64,000 bases of DNA, taken from positions 124,001-188,000 of the forward strand of contig CAWCVL010000007.1 of assembly GCA_963798985.1 (NCBI GenBank), in the 5' to 3' direction. The notes under the pieces are model-generated. The model had not been told where the DNA came from. It made no database searches and saw only the letters and a program-made list of their open reading frames with translations. The stretch is from JACCTU01 sp963798985 (lineage in GTDB: Bacteria; Actinomycetota; Thermoleophilia; Gaiellales; Gaiellaceae). The position numbers and the translations under genes were made by a program. Shown one piece after another: positions 54,928 through 63,407 of the stretch. Numbering within the stretch: position 1 is the stretch's first letter; each line of letters opens with the position of its first letter.

Positions 54928-55604
54928 TGACGACGAGGCGAGTCCTCCTCGTCCTGATCGGCGCGGCGGCGCTCGCGTGCGCGCTCATCGCGACGAGCCA
55001 ACTCGGTGCTCGGGATCGCAAAGTGGAGCCCGCCGCGCACGCAACGCACAGCTCGCTGGCCGGGATTCCGCAGCGCGGCATCGTCCTCGGGGATCCGGAC
55101 GCGCCGGTCACGCTCGTCGAGTACGTCGACCTGCAGTGCCCGTACTGCGCCGAGTGGGCCGTGCGGACCTTCCCCGTCCTCGTCTCCGACTACGTGCGCA
55201 CCGGGAAGCTTCGGATCGTCTTCCACGGGCTCGCGTTCATCGGGCCAGACTCCGACACCGCGCTTCGCACGGCTCTCGCTGCCGGTCGCGATGACCGGCT
55301 CTGGGACGTCGTCGCGGGCTTCTACCTCCGACAGGGCGCGGAGAACGCCTGGGTCACGGACGACCTCGTCGACGACGTCGTGGCCGAGGCCGGCCTCGAC
55401 GCGGATCGCCTGCGTGACACGCGTGACGAGTCATGGGTGACCGCGGAGCTCCGGGACGCACAGTCGGCAGCCGACGCGGCAGGAGTGGACGGCACGCCGT
55501 CGTTCCAGCTCGGCCGAACCGGCGGCGCGCTCGAGCTCGTGCAGCTGCGCTCGCTTGGGCCGGAAGGCATCACGCCTGCGATCGACGCGCTGCTCCGTCG
55601 GTGA
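54927..55604 (+). CDS. DsbA-like membrane-anchored thiol oxidoreductase
   Basis: This 225-aa protein has an N-terminal helix (RVLLVLIGAAALACALIA) and a DsbA-type thioredoxin domain with active site LQCPYCAEWAVRTFPVLV, CPYC as in actinobacterial DsbA proteins, and a cis-Pro region DGTPSFQLG. It probably introduces disulfides into exported proteins, for example the copper oxidase encoded directly upstream. TGATG overlap links the two genes. Confidence 0.88.
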   Translation: MTTRRVLLVLIGAAALACALIATSQLGARDRKVEPAAHATHSSLAGIPQRGIVLGDPDAPVTLVEYVDLQCPYCAEWAVRTFPVLVSDYVRTGKLRIVFHGLAFIGPDSDTALRTALAAGRDDRLWDVVAGFYLRQGAENAWVTDDLVDDVVAEAGLDADRLRDTRDESWVTAELRDAQSAADAAGVDGTPSFQLGRTGGALELVQLRSLGPEGITPAIDALLRR

Positions 55605-56014
55605 GCGAACGGTCGAACCGGATCGCGTCGGCGGCGCTCGCGCTCGTCGGCGTCGGGATCACGGCGTACCTGCTCTCCGTGCGGGCCTCAGGCGCGACGC
55701 TTTCCTGCACGACCGGGGGCTGCGAAACCGTCCAGACCTCGTCGTACTCCGAGATGTTCGGAGTGCCGGTCGCCGCGCTCGGGCTCGGTGCGTATCTCGT
55801 GCTGATCGCGGCGGCACTCGCCCGCGGGGAGCTCGCGCGGCTCAGCGGTGCGGTGGTCGTCCTTGCGGCGTGCGCGTTCGGCGCCTACCTCCTCATCGTC
55901 CAGGTGGTCGTGATCGGTGCGCTGTGCGACTGGTGCCTCGCGAGCGACGCAGTGACGACGGCGCTCGCCGTACTCGCGCTCCTGCGGCTCAGAGCGGTGG
56001 CGCAGCCCGCCTGA
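55601..56014 (+). CDS. VKOR-family membrane disulfide oxidoreductase
   Basis: This 137-aa integral membrane protein has four hydrophobic segments, the loop cysteines in SCTTGGCETVQTSSYSEM and the quinone-site pair in IGALCDWCLASDAVTTAL. VKOR proteins reoxidise DsbA with quinone as acceptor. The GTG start overlaps the DsbA stop, so the oxidase, DsbA and VKOR genes form one disulfide-assisted operon. Confidence 0.92.
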   Translation: MSERSNRIASAALALVGVGITAYLLSVRASGATLSCTTGGCETVQTSSYSEMFGVPVAALGLGAYLVLIAAALARGELARLSGAVVVLAACAFGAYLLIVQVVVIGALCDWCLASDAVTTALAVLALLRLRAVAQPA

Positions 56015-56023
56015 AGACGGGTC

Positions 56024-57040
56024 TCACGCGTGGAACGCGGCCAGGCGCTCGGCTTCGTCCTCGAGTTCGACGCGTGCGCCTCGCGGGAGCCGTCCGAAGG
56101 GCTCGACCCGGACCCGCCCGTCGTCGTAGCGCCAGGTTCCCGCGACCTGTCCGTCGACGAGGAAGGTCGGGAACGAGTGCGGCGCCTTCACGTGGAAGAT
56201 GCGCTGCCGGTACTCCTCCGGGAGGATCAGCGTGCGGCGTGCGTGGACGAGCAGCGTGGCGTCCCACGTCGGCAGGAACCGCACGGGCGCGGGCGTCTCG
56301 GGGTCGGGCAGCGCGGCGCGGGGTAGGTCCAGGAGCTCCTTGCCGGCTTCATCCCGGAAGCGGCGCAGCTGCATCCGCTCGAGCACGGGCGCGAGTCGCT
56401 TGGGCGGGATCTTCGACCAGTTTCCGACGTCCTTCGCGGTCGCCGGCCCGAAGGCGCCGAGGTAGCGGCGCGCCAGGTGCTCGATGCCGTCGTCCTCGCT
56501 CGCCTCGAGCGGGCCGACCCACTCGGACGCGAGCCCGTACGTGTGCGCGCCGCGCTGCTCCCACGTGCCACACGGAGGCACGCGGACCAGGCTGACCCAG
56601 TGCCCGACTCCACCGGGGAAGGCGCCGAGCTCCTTGCGCGAGATCGTCCCCCCGCGCAGGTGCCGCGCGAGCCTTCGGGCGGCCGCTTTCACCTCCCGGT
56701 CGCCGGCTTGCCGGTCGACTCGCAGGCGCCATTCCCGGCCGGAGCGCTGGATCCCCGCGGCGAAGAGCGGGTAGTCGCGCCGCGAGACGAGATGGATCGT
56801 CTCGCGCATCAGCGTTCCCTGGATCACGCTCCGCCGCGCGAGCGCTCGCGTCAGGTCGTCGCGCTCGAACGCTTCGATTGACGACCAGAGCCGGATGTAC
56901 CCGTTCAGGGCGTACTGGTTCTGGATCCCGCCGATCCGCTCGAGCACGCGCGGGATCGGCAGCTGCACCCGCTCGAGGAGCAGCTGCCGGGCGAGCAGCG
57001 CCCGGTTCAGCTCCCGGGTCGTCAGGACGCGCTCGGCCAC
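56024..57040 (-). CDS. Winged-helix DNA-binding protein of the AlkZ/YcaQ-like family
   Basis: This protein of about 338 aa resembles HTH_42 DNA-repair proteins such as the AlkZ DNA glycosylase. It starts VAERVLTTRELNRALLARQL and contains GGIQNQYALNGYIRLWSS, where QxQ matches the catalytic AlkZ motif, then GTLMRETIHLVSRRDYPLF and VRFLPTWDATLLVHARRTLI. It may remove interstrand crosslinks or other lesions. The GTG at 57038-57040 was chosen; it is divergent from the DasR-like gene. Confidence 0.83.
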   Translation of the reverse strand: MAERVLTTRELNRALLARQLLLERVQLPIPRVLERIGGIQNQYALNGYIRLWSSIEAFERDDLTRALARRSVIQGTLMRETIHLVSRRDYPLFAAGIQRSGREWRLRVDRQAGDREVKAAARRLARHLRGGTISRKELGAFPGGVGHWVSLVRVPPCGTWEQRGAHTYGLASEWVGPLEASEDDGIEHLARRYLGAFGPATAKDVGNWSKIPPKRLAPVLERMQLRRFRDEAGKELLDLPRAALPDPETPAPVRFLPTWDATLLVHARRTLILPEEYRQRIFHVKAPHSFPTFLVDGQVAGTWRYDDGRVRVEPFGRLPRGARVELEDEAERLAAFHA

Positions 57041-57075
57041 CGTCGGCGACCGTACCGGACCACTTTTTTCACCGT

Positions 57076-57112
57076 GTTGGTATTGACCACTTGCCGTCCA
57101 GCCCTGTACGAT
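57076..57112 (+). promoter_or_regulatory. DasR-type operator over the promoter of the GntR gene
   Basis: TGGT-ATTG-ACCA at 57078-57089 matches the DasR pattern TGGT-N4-ACCA, with the right side extending to ACCACTT. TTGACC (57083-57088) and TACGAT (57107-57112) with an 18-bp gap form a promoter that this operator covers, implying autoregulation. Two further ACCACTT half sites lie at 57059 and 57149. Confidence 0.75.
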
Positions 57113-57153
57113 CACGAACACGATGAGCTTGCGCTCGGAGAGGCACTGACCAC

Positions 57154-57918
57154 TTGGCTGTCCGGGTGACCAAGCAGACCGAGACGCGCGACAAGGTCCT
57201 CGAGCTGATCGAGCGGCTGACGATCGGCGAGTCGATCCCCTCGGAGCGGCAGCTGAGCCTCGACTTCGGCGTTTCTCGCCTGACGGTGCGCGCCGCGCTC
57301 GACGAGCTCGTTCGCGAGGGGCACCTGATACGGCGGCGTGGGAGCGGAACCTTCGTCAGCGAGCCGAAGATCGCCCAGGAGCTGACGATGACCTCGTTCA
57401 CCGAGGACATGCGTCGCCGCGGCATGCGGCCGACGAGCCGGACGATCGAGCTGAAGACCGTCGCCGCGGGGGCGAGGCTCGGGCGTTTCCTCAACGTGTC
57501 GCCCTCCGAGCCGACGATGGTCGCGAAGCGACTTCGGCTTGCGGACGGCGAGACGATGGCGATCGAGACACTGCACGTGCCGAGCAGGCTCGTGCCCGGG
57601 TTGACCGGGAAGGACCTCGAGACGCAGTCGTTCTACGAGCTGCTGTCGGAGCGGTACGGGATCACGATTGCGGGTGGCGTCCAGCAGATCGAGCCGACGG
57701 TGACGAACGAGGAAGAGTCCGAGGCGCTCGGCGTCCCGCTCCACTCGCCCGCCTTCCTCTTCGAGCGGACGAGCCGCTCGGCCGACGGCAAGACCGTCGA
57801 GTTCGTGCGCTCCATCTACCGCGGCGACCGGTACGTGCTCGTCAGCGAGCTGACGCCGCAGACGCCTCGCACCGGTATCCCGGTGCTGACGGTGCGCGAT
57901 GACGGCCGCCTCCACTAG
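57154..57918 (+). CDS. dasR: GntR/HutC-family regulator, DasR-like
   Basis: This 254-aa regulator has an N-terminal winged helix (PSERQLSLDFGVSRLTVRAA, LVREGHLIRRRGSGTFVSEP) and a C-terminal UTRA ligand domain with RTIELKTVAAGARLG and FERTSRSADGKTVEFVRSIY. HutC-type regulators of this kind bind amino-sugar phosphates, usually GlcN-6-P or GlcNAc-6-P. TTG at 57154 follows GGAGAGG. It overlaps the next gene and matching operators occur at its own promoter and upstream of the transporter. Confidence 0.85.
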   Translation: MAVRVTKQTETRDKVLELIERLTIGESIPSERQLSLDFGVSRLTVRAALDELVREGHLIRRRGSGTFVSEPKIAQELTMTSFTEDMRRRGMRPTSRTIELKTVAAGARLGRFLNVSPSEPTMVAKRLRLADGETMAIETLHVPSRLVPGLTGKDLETQSFYELLSERYGITIAGGVQQIEPTVTNEEESEALGVPLHSPAFLFERTSRSADGKTVEFVRSIYRGDRYVLVSELTPQTPRTGIPVLTVRDDGRLH

Positions 57919-59776
57919 CGGCACGGCAGGCTGTTCGTACTTCGGCGTGCGCATCGCGCGTCACGTCGAGCGCGACCTCGACGATCTCGTTCGTCGCGGG
58001 TTCACGGGCGTGCTGCACACCTACTCCGAGAACGACTTGGCGTACTACCGCGACACGATGAAGCGCATCGTCGAGTCGTCCCATGCGCGCGGCCTCGAGG
58101 TGCAGATGAACCCTTGGGGCCTCGGGCGGACGTTCGGCGGCGAGGCCGAGAGCCGGTTCGTGACGATGAACCCGGACGCGTGCCAGGTCCTCGACGACGG
58201 CCGCCGCGTCGCCGCCGCCTGCCTCAACCACCCGCGCTACCGCGCTTTCTGCGCCGATTGGGCGGATGCCGCGCTCGAAGCCGGCGCCGACCTCGTCTTC
58301 TGGGACGAGCCGCACTGGGTCGTTCCCGAGCACGTGGGCGTCGCCGACACCGCCCGCTGGGGGTGCCGGTGCGACGTCTGCCGCGACCGCTTCGGCCGCG
58401 ACTTCCCGGCACAGCTCGACGACGAGGTGCTCGCCTTCCGCGAGGCGTCGCTCGTCGACTTCCTCGGCGACCTGACTGCGCACGTGCGTGCGCGCGGTGG
58501 ACGCAACACGATCTGCCTGCTGCCCGCGGTCGAGGGCGCGCACGGGGTGCGCGACTGGGACGCCGTCGCCTCGCTTCCGGGCGTCGACGTCTTCTCGACA
58601 GATCCGTACTGGAAGAGCTTCGACGAACAGGCCGGCCCGTTCGTGCGCAGGTTCGCGAAGCTCCTGGTCGAGACGGCGACGCGCCACGGCGTCGTCTCGG
58701 AGCTCTGGGTCCCCGCGTTTCGCCTCACCGCCGCCGACGTCCCCGACCTCGAGGACGCGGTGAGCGCCGCGCGAGACGCGGGCGTCGAGCGCGTCTGGGT
58801 CTGGGGCTACGAGGCGTGCGCGCACATGAGCCACCTTGCGACCCCCGACTCGCTCGAGGTGTGGGAGCGCGTGTGCGAGCTGCTCGCCGCGCCTGCGGTG
58901 CGGATCACCGAGGCCGCGCGAGCCGACCACGCCGACCTCGACCTGCGCTCTTCCGCGGAGCTCGTCTCGCTGATGAGCGCGCAGGACGCAACCGTTCCGG
59001 CGGCCGTCGCCGCGGCTGGTGACGCGATCGCTGAGGCGGTCGACGAGATCGTCGAGCGGATGCCGCGCGGCGGACGCCTCGTGTACGTGGGCGCCGGGAC
59101 CTCCGGGCGGATCGCGGCGGTAGACGCGGCCGAGTGCGAGACGACGTTCTCGATGCCGGCCGAGCGCATCGTCGCCCTCGTCGCCGGCGGGGCCACGGGC
59201 TCGGCGCTCGAGCAGGAGGCGGCCGAGGACGACGCCACCGCCGGGGCGGGCGAGATCGAGCGGCTGGCACCCGGCCCGAACGACGTGGTCGTCGGGATCA
59301 GCGCGAGCGGCCGGACGCCGTACGTCATCGGAGCGGTTCGGGCTGCGCACGCTGCCGGCTCGCTGACGGTCGCGCTCGTGTGCGCCCCCGGGTCCGAGCT
59401 CGCCGCGCTCGCCGACCGTGCGATCGAGGTCGTCGTGGGGCCGGAGCTCGTCGCAGGGTCGACGCGGCTCAAGGCCGGGACGGCGCAGAAGCTCGTCCTC
59501 AACACGCTCTCGACCGTCTCGATGATCCGGCTCGGCAAGACCTACGGCAACCTGATGGTCGACGTCGCCGCGACGAACGAGAAGCTGCGCGAGCGCGTGC
59601 GCACGATCGTGCGGGTCGCAACGGGAGCGGAGGCGGTGCGCGCCGACGAGGCCCTGGAGGCCGCCGACGGCAGCGCCAAGGTCGCGATCGTCTCGCTGCT
59701 CGCCGGGGTCGACGCGGCCGCCGCGCGCGAGCGGCTCGCGTCGTCCGACGACAACGTGCGCGCCGCGCTGCAATGA
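57899..59776 (+). CDS. TIM-barrel hydrolase-like domain fused to MurNAc-6-P etherase (MurQ-like)
   Basis: This is one uninterrupted 625-aa reading. Residues 1-330 form a TIM-barrel-like region (FGVRIARHVERDLDDLVRRG, LVFWDEPHWVVPEH, WGCRCDVCRDRFGRD), probably a glycoside-hydrolase relative with no signal peptide. Residues 334-625 are MurQ-like: SSAELVSLMSAQDATVPAAV, GGRLVYVGAGTSGRIAAVDA and SASGRTPYVIGAVRAAHAAG. MurQ turns MurNAc-6-P into GlcNAc-6-P and lactate, which NagA next door would use. An internal GTG at 58898 could start a separate MurQ, but no stop precedes it in any frame. Confidence 0.78.
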   Translation: MTAASTSGTAGCSYFGVRIARHVERDLDDLVRRGFTGVLHTYSENDLAYYRDTMKRIVESSHARGLEVQMNPWGLGRTFGGEAESRFVTMNPDACQVLDDGRRVAAACLNHPRYRAFCADWADAALEAGADLVFWDEPHWVVPEHVGVADTARWGCRCDVCRDRFGRDFPAQLDDEVLAFREASLVDFLGDLTAHVRARGGRNTICLLPAVEGAHGVRDWDAVASLPGVDVFSTDPYWKSFDEQAGPFVRRFAKLLVETATRHGVVSELWVPAFRLTAADVPDLEDAVSAARDAGVERVWVWGYEACAHMSHLATPDSLEVWERVCELLAAPAVRITEAARADHADLDLRSSAELVSLMSAQDATVPAAVAAAGDAIAEAVDEIVERMPRGGRLVYVGAGTSGRIAAVDAAECETTFSMPAERIVALVAGGATGSALEQEAAEDDATAGAGEIERLAPGPNDVVVGISASGRTPYVIGAVRAAHAAGSLTVALVCAPGSELAALADRAIEVVVGPELVAGSTRLKAGTAQKLVLNTLSTVSMIRLGKTYGNLMVDVAATNEKLRERVRTIVRVATGAEAVRADEALEAADGSAKVAIVSLLAGVDAAAARERLASSDDNVRAALQ

Positions 59777-60867
59777 GACTGGGCGTCGAAGCGGCGCTCG
59801 TCGACGGGAAGCTCGTCCCGGGTGACGTCGAGGTGCGCGACGGGCGCATTGCGCGCTACGGCATTCGCCGCGGGAACGGTCGGAGCGGGATCGCGTCGCC
59901 GGGTTTCGTCGACCTCCAGGTGAACGGCTTCGGCGGCGTCGACTTCGCGACTGCGGACGCGGCCGGGTACGAGCGCGCCGGCGAGGCGCTGCTCGAGACC
60001 GGCGTCACCGCCTATCTCCCGACCCTGATCACGGCGCCGGAGCCGGCGCTCGCCGCCTCGCTGCGCGAGGTCCCGCGCGAGTCGCGCGGCCCGCGGATCC
60101 TCGGCGTGCACGTCGAGGGCCCGTTCCTCGCTGCGGCGCGCATGGGCACCCATCTGCTCGTGGGGCGGCTCGACCCGGACCCCGACGTGCTCGAGCGGCT
60201 GCTCGACGCCGGCCCGGTTCGCCTCGTCACGCTCGCGCCCGAGCTTCCGGGCGCGCTCGAGCTGATCGACCTGCTGCTCGCCCGCGGCGTCGCGGTCTCC
60301 TGCGGGCACACCGACGCCACCGCCGAGGAAGCCGAGGCTGCGTTCGACCGCGGGGCGCTCTCGGTCACGCATCTGTTCAACGCCATGCGGCCTTTCCGCC
60401 ACCGTGACCCCGGCATCGCCGGCGCGGCACTCGTGCGCGATGACGTCGTCGTGCAGCTGATCCTCGACGGGCACCACGTCGCGGACGAGACCGCGCTGCT
60501 CGTCTGGCGCGCCGCGGCGGGCAGGCTCGCGCTCGTCACCGACGCGATGGCCGGAGCCGGGCAGGGCGACGGGAGCTACCGCCTCGGCGACGTCGAGGTC
60601 GAGGTGCGGGGCGGCAGCGCGCGCAGCTCGCAGGACGTTCTCGCCGGCAGCGTGCTGACGATGCTGGAGGCGGTTCGGAACCTGCACGCGCTCGGCGTGC
60701 CGCTGGCGGATGCGCTGTCCGCCGCGACCGCGGTTCCCGCGCGCGTCGTCGGCGAGCTCGAGGTGGGGCGGATCGAGCGCGGCGTGCGCGCCGACGTCGT
60801 CGTGCTCGACGACAACCTCGAGGTGGACCGGGTGCTCGTCGGGGGCGAAGCGCTTGTCGCTGCCTGA
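59773..60867 (+). CDS. nagA: N-acetylglucosamine-6-phosphate deacetylase
   Basis: This 364-aa amidohydrolase removes acetate from GlcNAc-6-P. Motifs are SPGFVDLQVNGFGGVDF, LGVHVEGPFLAAARMG, VSCGHTDATAEEAEAAFD, VTHLFNAMRPFRHRDPG and ALVTDAMAGAGQGDG with the catalytic Asp. ATG overlaps the fusion-gene stop as ATGA. It sits between MurQ and a SIS enzyme, completing the route to fructose-6-P. Confidence 0.92.
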   Translation: MRLGVEAALVDGKLVPGDVEVRDGRIARYGIRRGNGRSGIASPGFVDLQVNGFGGVDFATADAAGYERAGEALLETGVTAYLPTLITAPEPALAASLREVPRESRGPRILGVHVEGPFLAAARMGTHLLVGRLDPDPDVLERLLDAGPVRLVTLAPELPGALELIDLLLARGVAVSCGHTDATAEEAEAAFDRGALSVTHLFNAMRPFRHRDPGIAGAALVRDDVVVQLILDGHHVADETALLVWRAAAGRLALVTDAMAGAGQGDGSYRLGDVEVEVRGGSARSSQDVLAGSVLTMLEAVRNLHALGVPLADALSAATAVPARVVGELEVGRIERGVRADVVVLDDNLEVDRVLVGGEALVAA

Positions 60868-61927
60868 GCCAGTTTCCGCGGATCCACCGGGTGCAGCGCT
60901 GCTCGACGAGATCCGTGAGCAGCCCGCCGCACTCCGGCGCTTGCTCTCGCACGAGACCGAGTTCGCGGACGTCGCCGCAGAGGCGAGGCGCACGAACCGG
61001 ACGCTCGTCCGGCTCGTCGCGCACGGCTCCTCCGACAACGCAGCGTCGTACGGCGTCTACGCGTTCGGCCTGTTGCCCGGCTGGACGGCGCTGCGCGATT
61101 CGATCTCCTTGACGGTCTACTCCGACGCAAAACTCGACCACACCGGCTCGTGCGTGCTCGCCCTGTCGCAGTCCGGACGAACGCCTGACGTCGTCGAGTA
61201 CGTCACGCGGGCGCGCGCGCACGGCGCGTTCACAGTCGCGGTCACGAACGACCCGGACTCGGAGCTCGGCCTCGCCGCCGAAGCGATCCTGCCGCTCGCC
61301 GCCGGGCCTGAGCGTTCGATCGCCGCGACGAAGACGTACCTGAACACGGTCGCGTCGCTCGCGCTGCTCGCCGCGCACGCCGCCGGCCGGGGGAAGGAGT
61401 TCGCCGACGGGGTGGCTCGGGTGGCCGACCTGATGGAGGAGTCGCTCCCCGAGCTCGAGGCTGCCGTGGCGGAGCTCGCGGTCTCCTTCGCCTTCGTCGG
61501 GCGGATGTTCGTGATCGGACGCGGGACGGAGCTCGCGACCGCGCGCGAGATCGCGCTCAAGCTGCTCGAGACCTGCCGGATCGCCGCCGAGCCGATGACC
61601 GCCACCGCGTTCGCCCACGGGCCGGTCGCAGCGCTCGACGCGCTCTTCCCGGTCTGGGCGATCGCGTCGCGGGACGAGAACCTCCAGGCGGTGCGCGAGG
61701 CGGTCGCCCGCGCCCGCGCCGCCGGGGCCGGCGTCGTCGCGAGCGGGGCCGCCGCCGGCGAGCTCGACGCCTCGTTCCGGCTCCCGACACCCGAGCCGCC
61801 GCTGCCGCTCCTGTCGCCCTTGCTCTCGGTGCTCCCGGGCCAGCTCTTCGCGCGGGCGCTCGCCCTCGCCAAGGGCTACGACCCGGACCACCCGCAGGGG
61901 CTCCAGAAGGTCACGCTGGCTCGCTGA
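60854..61927 (+). CDS. Double-SIS glucosamine-6-P isomerase/deaminase-like
   Basis: This 357-aa protein has two SIS domains: SCVLALSQSGRTPDVVEYVT and GTELATAREIALKLLETCRI with FAHGPVAALDA. It lacks the glutaminase domain of GlmS, as in NagB-II-type deaminases or AgaS-like isomerases. It likely converts GlcN-6-P to fructose-6-P plus ammonia. TTG at 60854 overlaps the nagA stop by 14 bp. GYDPDHPQGLQKVTLAR is the typical GlmS-like C-terminus. Confidence 0.87.
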   Translation: MSLPEPVSADPPGAALLDEIREQPAALRRLLSHETEFADVAAEARRTNRTLVRLVAHGSSDNAASYGVYAFGLLPGWTALRDSISLTVYSDAKLDHTGSCVLALSQSGRTPDVVEYVTRARAHGAFTVAVTNDPDSELGLAAEAILPLAAGPERSIAATKTYLNTVASLALLAAHAAGRGKEFADGVARVADLMEESLPELEAAVAELAVSFAFVGRMFVIGRGTELATAREIALKLLETCRIAAEPMTATAFAHGPVAALDALFPVWAIASRDENLQAVREAVARARAAGAGVVASGAAAGELDASFRLPTPEPPLPLLSPLLSVLPGQLFARALALAKGYDPDHPQGLQKVTLAR

Positions 61928-61933
61928 GCGGGT

Positions 61934-61945
61934 TGGTCAGTACCA
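61934..61945. promoter_or_regulatory. DasR-type operator 7 bp after the SIS gene
   Basis: TGGT-CAGT-ACCA matches the DasR pattern perfectly. It is in the 186-bp gap between the SIS gene and the sugar-binding protein gene. A regulator here could separate transport from catabolic transcription. Confidence 0.7.
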
Positions 61946-61998
61946 TTCTCGGCCATTCGGAACCTGTTTCGCCGCTTTCGAAGCGGAAAGTCAGCAAG

Positions 61999-62033
61999 TG
62001 GTCTTGACAGGGAGGATCCGATCGTGCGATGCT
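61999..62033 (+). promoter_or_regulatory. Promoter of the sugar ABC operon with overlapping DasR half site
   Basis: TTGACA (62004-62009) and GATGCT (62028-62033) have an 18-bp gap, the same spacing as the regulator promoter. AAGTGGT-CTTG-ACAG (61996-62010) overlaps the -35 box, matching one operator half and only part of the other. Confidence 0.55.
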
Positions 62034-62048
62034 CCCGCCGTGGCGTAT

Positions 62049-62060
62049 TGGTACGAACCA
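62049..62060. promoter_or_regulatory. DasR-type operator upstream of the sugar-binding protein gene
   Basis: TGGT-ACGA-ACCA, flanked by ATT and CT as in the consensus. It lies about 54 bp before the ATG and just after the putative transcription start, so binding would block elongation. Confidence 0.75.
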
Positions 62061-62113
62061 CTCGGCGCGCGGCCCGGCCACCAGTCGCTCGCCGACCTCG
62101 CGGGAGGACGGCA

Positions 62114-63400
62114 ATGAAACTTCGTTACGTCTTCGCCGCGGCTCTCGCGCTTGCTGTTGCCGCCGGGGCGCCGACGGCAGGCGCCAGAACCGACGGCGCA
62201 AGTGCAACAACCCTCACGGTCTGGTTGATGACCGATGCGCAGGGGCCCGACTGGGCCGCTGTGGTCAGCTCTGCGAACCGCGCGTTCGAGGCCTCGCACC
62301 CCGACGTCAACGTCAAGGTCGAGATCCAGACCTGGGGCGAGCATCTGACGAAGCTCGACGCAGCCCTCGCGGGCGGTCGCGCTCCGGACGTGGTCGAGCT
62401 CGGGAACACCGAGCCGAGCAAGTACATGGCGGCGGGCGCGCTCGCGAACCTGACGGCGAGCAAGGCTCGGTTCCCCAACAACAAGACCTGGCTCAATGGC
62501 CTCACGAGCTCGTGCATGTACCAGGGCAGGCTCTTCTGCGTGCCCTATTACGCCGGTGCGCGGGCGGTCATCTACCGGAAGGACCACTACGGCGCCGTGG
62601 GCATGCGCAAGGCACCCGCGTCGCTCGACGCGTTCGTCGCCGCCGGCAAGAAGGTCATGGCGCGGCACAAGAGCGATCGGAACTACTCCGCCCTCTACTT
62701 CCCGGGCAAGTACTGGTACGCCGGGATGTCGTTCGTCTATGACTACGGCGGAGCGATCGCGCGCTTCAAGAAGGGCAAATGGGTCGGAACCCTCAACTCT
62801 CCTCAGGCACTCGCAGGGCTGACGAAGCTCAAGTCCACGGTGCTCGCACTGTCGCGGGCGAACCGCTCCGGCACCGAGGCCGAGCAGTGGACGGTGTTCT
62901 CGCAGGGCCACGTCGGCGCGGACATCGCGAACGGCTGGGAGTGGGGACTGATCTCAGACCCGAAGATCGGCGATCCTGCCCTCGCTCCGGTGCTCGGCGC
63001 GTTCCCGATGCCGAGCCACAACAAGGGCAAGTTCATGCCGACGTTCCTCGGCGGCTCGGATCTCGCGATCCCGGCGTCGAGCAGCAACCGTGCGCTGGCG
63101 ATCGACTGGATCCGGGCGTACACCTCGACCAGCTCGATGCGTCAGCTGACGAGCTCAGCGGGCGTGATCCCCAACACGACCTCGCTCGTCAACATCAACG
63201 CCAGCAAGCCGACCCTCGCTCCCTTCGCCCGCGCGGCGACGTCGAGCTGGTTCGTGCCGACGGCGCCGAACTGGGTGAACGTGGAGAACGCCCAGACGCT
63301 GCAGAACATGCTCGCGGAGATCTTCACCGGTCGCCGGACGGTCAAGGCGGCGGCCACCCGCGCGAGCGCGCAGATCACCCAGATCCTGAACGCACGGTGA
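62114..63400 (+). CDS. Sugar ABC transporter substrate-binding protein
   Basis: This 428-aa protein has a signal peptide (RYVFAAALALAVAAGAPTAG) and a class I sugar-binding fold: TTLTVWLMTDAQGPDWAAVV, NVKVEIQTWGEHLTKLDAAL, GGRAPDVVELGNTEPSKYMA and DLAIPASSSNRALAIDWIRA. It lacks a clear lipobox. Its DasR-type operators and following MalF-like permease suggest an importer for N-acetylglucosamine oligomers or muropeptide sugars. Confidence 0.88.
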   Translation: MKLRYVFAAALALAVAAGAPTAGARTDGASATTLTVWLMTDAQGPDWAAVVSSANRAFEASHPDVNVKVEIQTWGEHLTKLDAALAGGRAPDVVELGNTEPSKYMAAGALANLTASKARFPNNKTWLNGLTSSCMYQGRLFCVPYYAGARAVIYRKDHYGAVGMRKAPASLDAFVAAGKKVMARHKSDRNYSALYFPGKYWYAGMSFVYDYGGAIARFKKGKWVGTLNSPQALAGLTKLKSTVLALSRANRSGTEAEQWTVFSQGHVGADIANGWEWGLISDPKIGDPALAPVLGAFPMPSHNKGKFMPTFLGGSDLAIPASSSNRALAIDWIRAYTSTSSMRQLTSSAGVIPNTTSLVNINASKPTLAPFARAATSSWFVPTAPNWVNVENAQTLQNMLAEIFTGRRTVKAAATRASAQITQILNAR

Positions 63401-63407
63401 CGCGACA

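Noticed and set aside
57149..57155. Full DasR operator at the start codon of the regulator
   Set aside because: Only one half (ACCACTT) matches; the other half is AGGC rather than TGGT.
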